From assembly GCF_026914285.1 (NCBI RefSeq), contig NZ_CP113864.1, positions 2,166,001 through 2,230,000 of the forward strand: a stretch of DNA of 64,000 nucleotides, in the 5' to 3' direction. This DNA is from Caldicellulosiruptor naganoensis (GTDB lineage Bacteria > Bacillota > Thermoanaerobacteria > Caldicellulosiruptorales > Caldicellulosiruptoraceae). Below are positions 12,101-20,124 of the stretch, piece by piece (the first letter of the stretch is position 1; each line of letters starts with the position of its first letter). The notes beneath the pieces were generated by a model. The model searched no databases and had not been told where the DNA came from. It was given only the letters and a program-made list of their open reading frames with translations. The position numbers were made by a program, and so were the translations under genes.

Positions 12101-12237
12101 TTTGCTGTATATTCGAAAGTAGCTTGCGCCCTCACTGGTATTAAAAGGTTTAAAACAAATATTAAAGTTATCAATAAAACAAAAATACACTTTATTCCTC
12201 TCAAATCTGTCACCTTCTTATCTCTTGATTGTGTCAC
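9193..12237 (-). CDS. Large SLH-domain cell-surface protein with repeated beta-rich modules (1014 aa)
   Basis: A basic N-terminus and hydrophobic stretch form a signal peptide. About residues 80-320 hold divergent SLH repeats (for example ATRQEVCRWIVLTLKIP and HPDDYITYEELSFILYKL). The remainder is a series of beta-rich units of about 60-100 residues with recurrent ion- or ligand-type phrases such as LSVGNIVQTTF, SLSKGDIVYLYF and LKVGDEIIAVTD, suggesting repeated small barrels. The SLH repeats here are N-terminal, the opposite order from the downstream neighbour. No enzymatic motif was seen. A TTG at about 12204 preceded by AAGGTG is an alternative start that would also fit the signal peptide. 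Confidence 0.85.
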   Translation of the reverse strand: MTQSRDKKVTDLRGIKCIFVLLITLIFVLNLLIPVRAQATFEYTANSDYNKMLKNTTTIQLPQNPVSKRSLLFLSALGFFSSTSKTRIKPADILTKEEALSIILNSAGKQQDAFLRAEKLEAKRPSGSKLVKPYNYLYLGYIQLAYDMKVISKKEYQDAIAQVQPSQKDHEKMTADLIKKNNEIVSRAVYEGRPYSYDDLVFVRSAPATRQEVCRWIVLTLKIPQSYENLARLYPDYDKIDSKFLSSINTLLKNGSLVGRSDGYLHPDDYITYEELSFILYKLKDYIVKANNLKKEPVEINGVQRYSDKIVITCENDAGNNINITLSPPKQDFVVITDNGAVLSSSLQQGDYIDLYVNNKNQVVLGEVLSKAGTVTVKGVVTKIDIKKNTIQIKLSDGKVYNLLVAPKATIYDTRAQRAINLSDLSVGNIVQTTFKKERADSITILSYQDQDINKIEGVISLIANDKIIINSNGKLLSFLLSPDTAYIDKGDFTRMLTKNNFYQGMKVLVGEYGGYAQYISTTYDERSEDVVSGILYEIDTNLNYVEIYNQDGVKKSYRFSKKLGLKVMKDGKLVSPDSLSKGDIVYLYFNGDFVRAITASSNLQPKIAKIEDIQRNPITKMPQKIYLNIDGKVYGPYDLNSEVEVVKDGKKTSLKDLASGQFVKVTGSFFGMSANIKKIEISTNEYVKNIYLAKASIIGGNLYLSNISILRNNKFEKLYDYKTFKIPADAVFIVDGKRQDSIPTLQNFSVVVITKDRFSQEVLGTVFALSKGSYSVVDGEVTGTSSGTILLSGEQFNFSQNSYIIANGLVSNASLKVGDEIIAVTDGKNLVVAKYKEAVSKPIIVRGEVSEISELEYIKLKNYVYLDKQNGWQFVSTPLVLLYDTQTTYCDVYGINNPEDILGLLNKSVYIIHDGKYAMSVIDASFGGYIVVGTMGKNRQVLNPQYYDMITKTWNKINASLVLDLSSAVLINSSGTILQSPPQYGDDVILLVPQSVFDLSKTTVKPSVVIINY

Positions 12238-12259
12238 AAAGTCCTAAATAAGTTTTTCC

Positions 12260-13246
12260 TCATATGATATTATCGACCATTTTTGACTTTTGTTCAAGCT
12301 CTGCTCTCAACTCTTCAAGGTAGGAAATTAAAGTTCCTGCCTCACCTATTCTGTTAATTCTATCTCTAATTTTTGCTGCATTCTCAATACCTTTTACAAA
12401 AAAACTAAGATGCTTCCTTGCCTCAAGCACTGCCATCTTCTCGCCTTTTTCAATGCAAAGTTGCTTGAAAAATTCAATTGCAACTTTGATTTTCTCATGA
12501 GGTAAGACTCTTGTTGTAACCTGCCCGTTTTCAAATCCCTCTTTTATCTGAAGAAACACCCAAGGGTTTCCAAGCGCTGCTCTTCCTATCATGATGCTGT
12601 CTGCTCTTGTTATTTCATACGCTTTTTTTGCTGACTCAAAATCCACTATATCGCCGTTCGCAACAACTGGAATTTTAACCTTCTCTTTTACTTTTCTTAT
12701 TATCTCCCAGTCAGCTTTTCCTGAATACATTTGTGTGCGTGTTCTGCCATGGACTGTTATAAAAGAGGCTCCGCTTTCTTGCATGATATAGGCAAACTCT
12801 GGCGCATTTAAATTTTCTTCATCAAATCCCTTTCGTATCTTTACAGACACAGGTTTCCTGCTCACCCTTGCAACCTCTTCAACTATCTTTGCTGCCAAAG
12901 AAGGATTTTTCATCAGCGCACTTCCTTCACCGCTTTTTACAACTTTTGGAACAGGGCAGCCCATGTTTATGTCAATAAAATCGTACTCAAATTCATCCTG
13001 AATAATTTTGACCGCTTCAGCCATTACATGTGGGTCGCTTCCAAAAATTTGAACACCTTTTATCTTTTCATCTTCAGAAAACGAAATTAGCTCTTTTGTC
13101 TTTTGGCTTCCCATTGTGATTGCCTTTGCACTCACCATCTCAGTTACGGTAACATCTGCACCAAACCTGCTACAAAGGCTTCTAAATACCTTGTCTGTAA
13201 ACCCTGCCATTGGTGCTAAGAAGAGTTTTCCTTTGATGTTTAGCAT
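12260..13246 (-). CDS. dusB: tRNA-dihydrouridine synthase
   Basis: FMN-dependent reduction of uridine to dihydrouridine in tRNA. The product has LAPMAGFTDKVFR near the N-terminus, the catalytic cysteine in NMGCPVPKVVKSGEGSAL, a FITVHGRTRTQMYSG segment and the FMN phosphate loop around MIGRAALGNPWVF. The start is placed at MLNIKGK because AAAGGAG lies 11 bases upstream; the longer frame to 13267 would put the ribosome site inside the gene. It heads the run leading into the SLH genes, 22 bp from the first. Confidence 0.94.
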   Translation of the reverse strand: MLNIKGKLFLAPMAGFTDKVFRSLCSRFGADVTVTEMVSAKAITMGSQKTKELISFSEDEKIKGVQIFGSDPHVMAEAVKIIQDEFEYDFIDINMGCPVPKVVKSGEGSALMKNPSLAAKIVEEVARVSRKPVSVKIRKGFDEENLNAPEFAYIMQESGASFITVHGRTRTQMYSGKADWEIIRKVKEKVKIPVVANGDIVDFESAKKAYEITRADSIMIGRAALGNPWVFLQIKEGFENGQVTTRVLPHEKIKVAIEFFKQLCIEKGEKMAVLEARKHLSFFVKGIENAAKIRDRINRIGEAGTLISYLEELRAELEQKSKMVDNII

Positions 13247-13376
13247 TCTGTTTTTTGCTCCTTTCAAAAAGGCTTTTTAATACAATCTCTCTCTTGTTTT
13301 AATTTGTCTTTAACTTATCATAATCTTATCACATTTTTTAAACATTCAAAATTACAAATCTTTGAAAATTTCCATT

Positions 13377-14093
13377 TTAAAACATCTTTCCTATCACAAC
13401 AAGAAGCAGCACGTGAACAGGGTAGAACCAGTAAAAAAAGTATTTGTTTAGCCTTAGTTCAAATTCAACTGGTAGCATTCTAATTAGTAAAATCAGGACT
13501 ACAGATATTATTGAATAAAACTGAACAGGCCAGTCTATAAGGTGTACTTCAAACCATGTAAGGATACAAAATCCTATCAGTTGCAAAAATGGTATGTCAA
13601 AAAATAAGTAAAAAATAAGAATTGACAAAACACCATATATTCCATAGTCCATAGGAACAAAATAAGAGATTGCAAGTGGAATTATAACAAGAAAATACCA
13701 TCTCTTCTGAATAAAAAATAAAGCTACAGCTGCAAAGAAGAATGTAGCAATTACATTTAGCTCGTATGGGTCCCCTGTCATAAGACTAAACGGAATCTGT
13801 GAAACCAGCGCAAATATGAAAAGCCTTTTTAAATACCTATTAGGATTTGATGTAAACTTAAAACCAGCTGCTACCTGAAAAGCAAAAATAGGAAATGCAA
13901 TTCGCCCAACTATTCTAAAAAGTACTCTATTGGGAAAATACAAATAACCTATGTGGTCAATTAGCATAGAAGCAGCAGCAATGAGCTTTAAAAGATTGGA
14001 CTTAGATTTTGTAAGCTTTTTTGACATAAGCACAAATAAAGGTAGTGTATTTAAATTTGAAATTATTTTTTCCACAAATAACTCTCCCTTCAA
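13377..14093 (-). CDS. TraX-family integral membrane protein
   Basis: A 238-residue protein made almost entirely of hydrophobic helices. The N-terminal part reads LLKLIAAASMLIDHIGYLYFP, then FRIVGRIAFPIFAFQVAAGF, which is the characteristic opening of the TraX family (acyltransferase-like membrane proteins). The C-terminus ends FFYWFYPVHVLLL. An internal ATG 22 codons in (MSKKLTKSK) is an alternative start. In plasmids TraX acetylates pilin; chromosomal Firmicutes members have no firmly known substrate. Confidence 0.82.
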   Translation of the reverse strand: MKGELFVEKIISNLNTLPLFVLMSKKLTKSKSNLLKLIAAASMLIDHIGYLYFPNRVLFRIVGRIAFPIFAFQVAAGFKFTSNPNRYLKRLFIFALVSQIPFSLMTGDPYELNVIATFFFAAVALFFIQKRWYFLVIIPLAISYFVPMDYGIYGVLSILIFYLFFDIPFLQLIGFCILTWFEVHLIDWPVQFYSIISVVLILLIRMLPVEFELRLNKYFFYWFYPVHVLLLVVIGKMF

Positions 14094-14183
14094 ACTAAAT
14101 AAGGTAATTTGATTGTATATTTCTACTTTACGAGTCTAAAATCCTTTTTAAATATGTTTACTACCTTTAAAAAATTGTTGCTA

Positions 14184-14237
14184 TAAAAAAATAAGGCTGC
14201 CACACTCCCTTTTAATTCGGAAAAGTGCAGCAACCTC
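14184..14237 (-). terminator. Probable terminator after the GH3 gene
   Basis: On the minus strand an imperfect GC-rich hairpin (AGGTTGCTGCACTTTT arm against the AAAAGGGAGTGTGGCAGCCTT arm) is followed by a T-rich stretch. Confidence 0.6.
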
Positions 14238-14258
14238 GTTTTCTTTGAACTTCAAATA

Positions 14259-16571
14259 TTATTCGCACCAAACTTTGCTAAAGTAGTGCTTAAGCTGTCT
14301 TGCATCCTTCTTGCTTCCCACTATTTCAAAAGTTCCTGTAAACTCAATGTCCTCTGATGATGCACCTATCATAACCTCAACAACTCCAGGTGTCACTACC
14401 CTGTTCATACCATAGTCATAGAACGCAAACAAGTCTGGATAGAGTTCAAATACAACATTCTTCTTCTCACCAGGTTTTAGATGAACTCTCTTGTAGCCTT
14501 TTAGCTCTTTGACAGGTCTGGTTACCAAATACTCTTCCTTTCTTGTGTAAAGCTGTACAATCTCGTCTCCTTCGTATTTTCCTGTATTCTCAATTTCAAT
14601 GGATATTTTTATGCTCTCGTCCATGCCAATTTTTTCTTTTTCAATAGCAAAGTTTTTGTACTCAAAAGTGGTATATGAAAGCCCATAGCCAAATGGCAAA
14701 AGCGGTTTTGTTGACATCTCAACATAATCCCTATGCCAGCAAGACTTTCCCCCAGATGGTTTGTGTCCATAGTAAACTGGAACCTGACCAACATCTCGTG
14801 GGAATGAAATTGCAAGTTTACCACCTGGGTTGTAATCCCCAAACAGAACATCTGCAACAGCATTTGCACCTTCCTCACCTGGGAACCATGCCTCAAGCAC
14901 AGCTTTGACATTTTCCATAATCCCGTCAAGTGCAACCGGCCTACCATTTACTAAAACCACAACTGTGTTTGGATTTACACTTACAATCTCTTTTACTAAA
15001 TCCTCTTGAACGCCAGGCAGTCTTAAAGATGCTCTGTCTCTTGACTCGCCAGATGTACAGTCAAGTCTTAAACCTGCCTTGTCGCCAACAACCAAAATTA
15101 CCGCATCTGCGTCCGCTGCTGCTTTTTTTGCTTCCTCAAATCCTGACCTATCTTGTGAATTCACATCGCAACCTTTTGCATACACAACTTCAGTATTGCT
15201 CGAAACCTTGTCCTTTATCGCTTCAAAAATAGACTTCATGTTGATTACGTTTCTAACAAACTCTTCTTCGTTGCCAACTCCTTTGTCTTCTTTGATGAAG
15301 AACATCTCAAGAGTTGCTATGTGAGCAGGGTACGAATAGTCACCCAAAAGATTTCTCACAGAATTTGCATTTGGACCAATTACTGCAATCTTCTTTAAAT
15401 CCTTTGAAAGTGGCAGGAAATTGTCATTCTTCAAAAGTACCATAGACTCTTGTGCAACTTTTCTTGAAAGCTGTCTCTGTTCTTTGTTATCAAATAGCTC
15501 TACAATACCATCAGTTTTGATATATGGATTGTCAAAAAGCCCAAGTCTGAACTTCATCTCTAAAACTCTTTTTACTGCTGCATCAACCAAAGTCATGTCA
15601 AATTTGCCTTCTTTTAAAGCTTTTATAAACTCTTCGGTGAAACATTCAATTTTAGGCAGCTCAATGTCAAGCCCTGCCCAAAGTGAAAGTGCCGCTGCTT
15701 CTTCATAAGTCTTTACAGACTTGTGATAATCTAAGAGGTTCCTCACACCACTGTAGTCTGAAACGTAAATTCCATCAAATCCCCATTCATTTCTTGCTAT
15801 ATCGGTAAGTAATTTTCTGTTAGCATGGCATGGAATCCCGTCAATCTCGTGATATGCTGGCATGATGGACTTCAAGCCTGCAACTTTTACTGCAACTTCA
15901 AATGGATAAAGATATACCTCTCTCAGCTCCCTTTCAGGAATGTGGACAGGTGCCCAGTTCATTCCACCTTCTGACATTGCATACCCAACAAAGTGTTTTC
16001 CTGTTGCAACAATTCCTTCTTTAATATCATCACCTTGCAACCCTTTTACATAGCTTACTGCCATATTTGCAACAAGGTATGGGTCCTCTCCAAATGTCTC
16101 CTCAACCCTTCCCCAGCGTGCATCCCTTGCAACATCAATCAGCGGTGCTAAAGCTTGATGTGCACCTACTGCCTTCATCTGCGTTCTTATCACTTTCGCA
16201 AGTTCTTCAACAATTTCATTGTCAAATGTGCAGGCAACGCCTATGCTCTGTGGAAAAACAGTTGCACCTTTCGCCATAAAGCCCGAGCAAGATTCTTCAT
16301 GTATCATTGCAGGAATCCCAAGTCGTGTGTTTTCAATCAAGAACTTTTGAATCTCATTTGCAGTCTTTGCTGCCTCTTGTGGTGACAGATTGCTCGCACC
16401 TGCCAGCCTTGTAATCTGCCCAATTCCATGTGGTAGCTTTTCTTTTGCTTTTTGTGGTGAGAATTTGTCATTCTCCAAAATATCTTGTATAAGAATGCTT
16501 GTGAGTTGATACACCTTTTCTTCAATTGTCATCTTCTGCAAAAGATCATTCACTTTCTTTTCAATTGACAC
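14259..16571 (-). CDS. GH3 beta-glycosidase (beta-glucosidase/beta-xylosidase type)
   Basis: A 770-residue cytoplasmic enzyme with no signal peptide. Order: GH3 N-terminal barrel (about residues 1-310) with ARWGRVEETFGEDP, ATGKHFVGY and the nucleophile motif YVSDYSGV (Asp about 265); GH3 C-terminal domain (about 385-620) with DKAGLRLDCTSGESRDR; a fibronectin-III-like domain at the end with GDEIVQLYTRKEE and LKPGEKKNVVFEL. This architecture is shared by beta-glucosidases, xylosidases and related enzymes, so specificity is not fixed here. It is preceded by a recognisable promoter and a cre-like operator in its leader, suggesting carbon-source control. Confidence 0.93.
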   Translation of the reverse strand: MSIEKKVNDLLQKMTIEEKVYQLTSILIQDILENDKFSPQKAKEKLPHGIGQITRLAGASNLSPQEAAKTANEIQKFLIENTRLGIPAMIHEESCSGFMAKGATVFPQSIGVACTFDNEIVEELAKVIRTQMKAVGAHQALAPLIDVARDARWGRVEETFGEDPYLVANMAVSYVKGLQGDDIKEGIVATGKHFVGYAMSEGGMNWAPVHIPERELREVYLYPFEVAVKVAGLKSIMPAYHEIDGIPCHANRKLLTDIARNEWGFDGIYVSDYSGVRNLLDYHKSVKTYEEAAALSLWAGLDIELPKIECFTEEFIKALKEGKFDMTLVDAAVKRVLEMKFRLGLFDNPYIKTDGIVELFDNKEQRQLSRKVAQESMVLLKNDNFLPLSKDLKKIAVIGPNANSVRNLLGDYSYPAHIATLEMFFIKEDKGVGNEEEFVRNVINMKSIFEAIKDKVSSNTEVVYAKGCDVNSQDRSGFEEAKKAAADADAVILVVGDKAGLRLDCTSGESRDRASLRLPGVQEDLVKEIVSVNPNTVVVLVNGRPVALDGIMENVKAVLEAWFPGEEGANAVADVLFGDYNPGGKLAISFPRDVGQVPVYYGHKPSGGKSCWHRDYVEMSTKPLLPFGYGLSYTTFEYKNFAIEKEKIGMDESIKISIEIENTGKYEGDEIVQLYTRKEEYLVTRPVKELKGYKRVHLKPGEKKNVVFELYPDLFAFYDYGMNRVVTPGVVEVMIGASSEDIEFTGTFEIVGSKKDARQLKHYFSKVWCE

Positions 16572-16661
16572 TTTTTAAAACACCTCCGATTTTTAGACTT
16601 TAAAAAATTTAAAATGTGCTAGGGGTAGGAAATACAGCAAAATCAAAGTGAAATCAAAATT

Positions 16662-16675
16662 AGAAAACGGTTTCA
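16662..16675 (-). promoter_or_regulatory. cre-like (CcpA/LacI-family) operator in the GH3 leader
   Basis: On the minus strand TGAAACCGTTTTCT matches 13 of 14 positions of the catabolite-responsive element consensus TGWAANCGNTNWCA. It lies roughly 40 bases downstream of the predicted transcription start, a position suited to roadblock repression. It could also be bound by another LacI-family regulator. Confidence 0.6.
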
Positions 16676-16721
16676 ATAATGAGTAAAAATAATACCCACT
16701 TTTATTTTCTCTTTGAGAGTT

Positions 16722-16750
16722 ATTATATCACTCTTCATAAACAACTTCAA
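16722..16750 (-). promoter_or_regulatory. SigA-type promoter for the GH3 gene
   Basis: Minus strand -35 TTGAAG (16745-16750) and -10 TATAAT (16722-16727) with a 17-base spacer, directed at the GH3 gene about 150 bases downstream. Confidence 0.65.
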
Positions 16751-16798
16751 CAACAAAAATTTATAAATGTAAATGTCTACACTTCCTATTTTAACCAG

Positions 16799-16927
16799 TT
16801 AAAACTCGTTAATAACTCTTGCTGTTGCAATCCACCCGACAAGCCCTGCAAAGTCTGCAGTCTTTTTCATAAAGATAAGAAGCACTAAAACCAGCAAGAT
16901 TGGCAAAATACTAAGAAAAAAGTCCAT
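16799..16927 (-). pseudogene. Probable N-terminal remnant of an L-lactate permease (LctP family)
   Basis: A 42-codon frame with a strong GGAGGGG ribosome site encodes a hydrophobic start resembling LctP proteins: SILPILLVLVLLIF, then KKTADFAGLVGWIAT, then a stop after INEF. Full-length lactate permeases have more than 500 residues, and nothing of the rest is present. It could instead be a genuine one-helix small protein. Between it and the HD-domain gene another 30-codon minus-strand frame (16943-17035) reads like ordinary protein (LVARSTAKVRVEVEKIK) but has no convincing start, which also points to decayed sequence here. Confidence 0.4.
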
Positions 16928-17031
16928 ACAAATTTTCCCCTCCTACCATCCTACATTTTTTATTTTTTCAACCTCAACACGCACTTTTGCTGTTGACCGT
17001 GCTACCAAACTACTGCTGTAAAGCTTTCCAC

Positions 17032-17520
17032 TCACACCTCAAACATAGTTTTAAGAAGTGCTGTGCCTGTTTTTGTCTTAAAGTATTTTTCCTTGACCAG
17101 CTTTATAGCCTCTTTTGACATTCCATCCTCGTAGATATTTACAATGAAATCAGCTTCAACTAAAATCTGAAAGTCTATGTCATCTATCTTGTGATAGGAA
17201 TGATGATTGCTAATTAAAAAAAGAATTCTTTCTAATGTTTTTTGGTCTATATCAAAGCCATCTAAAATACTTTTTGCAACCTCCGGTCCTTCTATTTCTT
17301 GAAGATGCCCAGCAGTAGAACCATACTTTTGTTCACAAACCTTTATACCAATGTCATGAAGTATAGCTGCTATCTCTAAAATCTGCTGTTTACTATCATC
17401 TAACCCTTCCATTTTCCCAATCAGCCTTGCAAATGAAAATACCTTTATTGCATGGTTTATCCTTTGCACATCAGTTTTGAAATATTTTATCATTTCAAGC
17501 AAAATCTTCTCAATATCCAT
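17032..17520 (-). CDS. HD-domain protein (putative phosphohydrolase)
   Basis: A 162-residue protein with an HD metal-binding set: RINHAIKVFSFA early, AAILHDIGIK (the HD doublet) near residue 52, and ISNHHSYHKIDDIDF. This resembles small uncharacterised HD hydrolases of Clostridia. The substrate is not predictable. It is preceded by a terminator for the upstream operon and so probably has its own promoter in the narrow gap, which I could not locate with confidence. Confidence 0.82.
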   Translation of the reverse strand: MDIEKILLEMIKYFKTDVQRINHAIKVFSFARLIGKMEGLDDSKQQILEIAAILHDIGIKVCEQKYGSTAGHLQEIEGPEVAKSILDGFDIDQKTLERILFLISNHHSYHKIDDIDFQILVEADFIVNIYEDGMSKEAIKLVKEKYFKTKTGTALLKTMFEV

Positions 17521-17550
17521 AAAACTGCACCTCCACTGTTTATGAAAAAT

Positions 17551-17590
17551 ATAAAGCGGCCAATGGCAAAAACAAAATTACCACTGGCCA
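17551..17590 (-). terminator. Terminator at the end of the glutamate synthase operon
   Basis: GGCCAGTGG and CCATTGGCC arms (17581-17589 and 17558-17566) form a hairpin on the minus strand followed by a T-rich tail. Confidence 0.75.
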
Positions 17591-17605
17591 CTAAAAAATT
17601 TTTTA

Positions 17606-18361
17606 TTAATAAGCATAGAGCTTTCCGTAAGGACGCTTGTTGTATGGAATTAGCTTATAAAATGGCTTTGACATTATAAACTCTTTGCTGTAGCCAAAGT
17701 ATTTTACAAACTCTGTTACGTATTTGTCTATAAACTTGTAATCTTCTTCCTCCATATCAACTATCTTCACTTCTTTCCCCAGCTGATACGGCTGAAGCTG
17801 GCCTCTTAAATACATGACTCCGCCGTGCATACCGGTTCCACAATAAAGCCCTGTTATCTCCTCATCTTCCTTTAAAGTAAGGCCAAGTACAATAATCCTT
17901 CCACCTGCCATGTACTCACCCAAAAAATCTCCCGCCTTGCCACCAACAACAAGTACAGGTACTTTGTCCATATACTCTTTCATGTGAATTCCAACTCTGT
18001 ATCCAACATTGCCTTTAATAAATATCTCGCCGCCACGCATACCGTAGCCTATAATATCCCCTGCTGAACCATGAACTATGATTTTGCCCGCGTTCATGGT
18101 ATTGCCAATACCGTCTTGACCGTTTGCAAAAACCTCTATTGTAAGCCCGTTCATAAAGGCTGCCATATCATTGCCAGGGGTGCCATAGATGTTAAGTTTT
18201 CTGTCTGGGAAAGTCAGCCCGTCACCTATATAGCGCTGACCATTTACGTTTATTAAATCTATCTCTTTATACCCCTCATTTAGCGCATTTTCAATCATCT
18301 CATTGAGTTCTTTGTAGTGTATACCCTTCGCATCTATTGTAAGTTTACCTTTATCTGCCAT
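17606..18361 (-). CDS. Glutamate synthase GXGXG-domain subunit (split archaeal type)
   Basis: Corresponds to the C-terminal beta-helix domain of the large glutamate synthase subunit, here a separate protein of about 251 residues. Repeated glycine motifs are seen: GNDMAAFMNG, NGQDGIGNTMNAG, GSAGDIIGYGMRGG and GKAGDFLGEYMAGG. The start is the ATG that touches the stop of the upstream oxidoreductase (TAAAATG), implying translational coupling. The domain helps shape the path for ammonia between the glutaminase and FMN sites in fused enzymes. It is the last gene of the operon. Confidence 0.92.
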   Translation of the reverse strand: MADKGKLTIDAKGIHYKELNEMIENALNEGYKEIDLINVNGQRYIGDGLTFPDRKLNIYGTPGNDMAAFMNGLTIEVFANGQDGIGNTMNAGKIIVHGSAGDIIGYGMRGGEIFIKGNVGYRVGIHMKEYMDKVPVLVVGGKAGDFLGEYMAGGRIIVLGLTLKEDEEITGLYCGTGMHGGVMYLRGQLQPYQLGKEVKIVDMEEEDYKFIDKYVTEFVKYFGYSKEFIMSKPFYKLIPYNKRPYGKLYAY

Positions 18362-18362
18362 T

Positions 18363-19631
18363 TTAAGCTTTTGCACCCCCTAAAATCTTCTCTTGCCTCA
18401 GCTCTTTTGGCAAATCTAAGTATCCAAAATCATCGTCAAGGAGTCTGTGCTTTATGCTCTCAACATTTAAGCCCTCTTTTATCATATTTGTTATCATACC
18501 TGCTCTGTCAATTGAGTTTATAAACATAAACCCTAAAACACGGCCGTTTTTGATGTAAATCTTTCTATAGCTATTTTTTTCCTTATCATGCTTTACAAGA
18601 ACCTCTATATCATCTGAGTTTGGCATGACAATTCCTGCTGTTATCATATGCACATCAAAAAATCCTATAGAGTTCATTGGAAAGCCTCTGTCAAAGGTCT
18701 TTTCAACTCCTGCCATATTATAACCTGCCGTCTCGCCCTGATTGTACGCATTCGGCCAGATAGGAATTACTCTTTGCTGCTGATAGACGCAGTCATACCC
18801 CTCTGCGCAGTCACCTGCTGCATATACATCTTCAAGGTTTGTCCTCATATGGTCATCTACAACAATTCCGCGATTGATTTTGAGCTCTGTCCCTTTTAAA
18901 AAGTCAATGTTTGGAACAACACCTATGGCAAACACAACTATGTCGGTATCTAAAACCTCACCATTTTTCAGCTTTACTTTTTCAACCTTGCCATCCCCAA
19001 TTATCTCATCAACAGATGTTTCAAGTTTAAAAACAATCCCGTGTTTTTCCAGTTCATCCTGAACTATCTTTGATGCCTCTAAATCCAAGATAGAGCCCAA
19101 AATCCTGTTTGCAAGCTCAACAACAGTAACCTCCAAGCCTCTTTTGATAAGCGCCTCTGCTGCTTTAAGACCAGAAAGTCCCGCACCAATAACCATTGCC
19201 TTTTTTGCACCATTCTTGATAGCTTCATCTATGGCTTTTACATCATCAAACTTGATAAATGTAAAGACATTTTTTAGCTCAAATCCTTTTGTAGGTGGCA
19301 CGAAAGGCTTCCCACCTGTTGCAATAAGGAGCTTATCGTATTTTACTTTACTTCCATCATCAAGCACAACCTCTTTGTTTTTGAAGTCAACTGAGACAGC
19401 TCTTTTGCCAAGGATTGCTTCTACCTTGTTCTTTTCGTAATAATCCTCATCCCTTATATACATCTTGTTCTCGTCAACTTTTCCACCAAGATAGTATGAA
19501 ATAAGCGGTCTTGAATACACCCTGTACTTTTCATCTGAGATTACAACAATAGGGTTTTGGAGATCTACTTTTCTTATCGCCTCAATACAGCCACAGGCTG
19601 CAACAGAGTTTCCTATTATAACATATCTCAT
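18363..19631 (-). CDS. NAD(P)H:FAD-dependent oxidoreductase of the glutamate synthase operon
   Basis: A 422-residue pyridine-nucleotide disulfide oxidoreductase-like protein (NADH oxidase/rubredoxin reductase type). It has an N-terminal FAD-binding GNSVAACGCIEAIR, a central NAD(P)-binding VIGAGLSGLKAAEAL (about residue 146), and the second FAD motif VYAAGDCAEG (about residue 268). No redox-active CxxC pair is evident. Within the operon it is the natural electron input, passing reducing equivalents through the ferredoxin-like subunit to the FMN synthase subunit; that assignment rests on analogy with split glutamate synthases in Thermotoga and archaea. Confidence 0.9.
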   Translation of the reverse strand: MRYVIIGNSVAACGCIEAIRKVDLQNPIVVISDEKYRVYSRPLISYYLGGKVDENKMYIRDEDYYEKNKVEAILGKRAVSVDFKNKEVVLDDGSKVKYDKLLIATGGKPFVPPTKGFELKNVFTFIKFDDVKAIDEAIKNGAKKAMVIGAGLSGLKAAEALIKRGLEVTVVELANRILGSILDLEASKIVQDELEKHGIVFKLETSVDEIIGDGKVEKVKLKNGEVLDTDIVVFAIGVVPNIDFLKGTELKINRGIVVDDHMRTNLEDVYAAGDCAEGYDCVYQQQRVIPIWPNAYNQGETAGYNMAGVEKTFDRGFPMNSIGFFDVHMITAGIVMPNSDDIEVLVKHDKEKNSYRKIYIKNGRVLGFMFINSIDRAGMITNMIKEGLNVESIKHRLLDDDFGYLDLPKELRQEKILGGAKA

Positions 19632-19652
19632 CTTGTTTCATTTCCCCCTTTT

Positions 19653-20120
19653 TTACACCTCTTTGATTACAAGTGCCTCGTTCGGGCAGTTCTTGACGCA
19701 CGCAGGCTCGCCAAGCTCTAAGCACAAATCACATTTAGATGCTGCTTTTTTGTTCTCTCCGCGCCTTACTGCCCCGTGCGGACATGCCATTATACACGAC
19801 CAGCAGCCGACACACTTTTCCTCATCGCAGATGACTCTTCCGTCTTCAAGCTTTTTCATAGCACCTGTGATACAAGCTTTAGTGCAGGGGGCATCGTCGC
19901 AATGTCTACATTGCAGTGCAAAGGTTGTCCACTCACCACTTTTTTCCTCAACTAAAATCCTTGGAGTTGGTTTTGAATCCTTATGTTTGTTGTAAAGTTT
20001 TACAAGCTCATGGGCCTTCACAGTTGGCTTTTTGTATTTAGAGTGGGCATACACACAGTAGACCTCGCACAAATGGCAGCCCACACACACCTCTTCTTTT
20101 GGAAATATCTTCTTTGCCAC
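19653..20120 (-). CDS. Polyferredoxin subunit (4Fe-4S) of the glutamate synthase operon
   Basis: About 155 residues with repeated cysteine motifs: CVGCHLCEVYC near the N-terminus, CRHCDDAPCTKAC, CVGCWSCIMACP and CDLCLELGEPACVKNCP, enough for about four clusters. The domain resembles the electron-transfer subunits of DMSO reductase-type enzymes. The start is placed at a GTG (20120) just after the stop of the upstream gene because GGAGAGGGGG precedes it; a longer frame to 20144 would overlap that site. It likely carries electrons from the flavoprotein to the synthase subunit. Confidence 0.9.
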   Translation of the reverse strand: MAKKIFPKEEVCVGCHLCEVYCVYAHSKYKKPTVKAHELVKLYNKHKDSKPTPRILVEEKSGEWTTFALQCRHCDDAPCTKACITGAMKKLEDGRVICDEEKCVGCWSCIMACPHGAVRRGENKKAASKCDLCLELGEPACVKNCPNEALVIKEV

Positions 20121-20124
20121 CTTT

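Noticed and set aside
14609..14947. A 112-residue frame inside the GH3 gene
   Set aside because: Same-strand alternative frame of a conserved enzyme, without a ribosome site.
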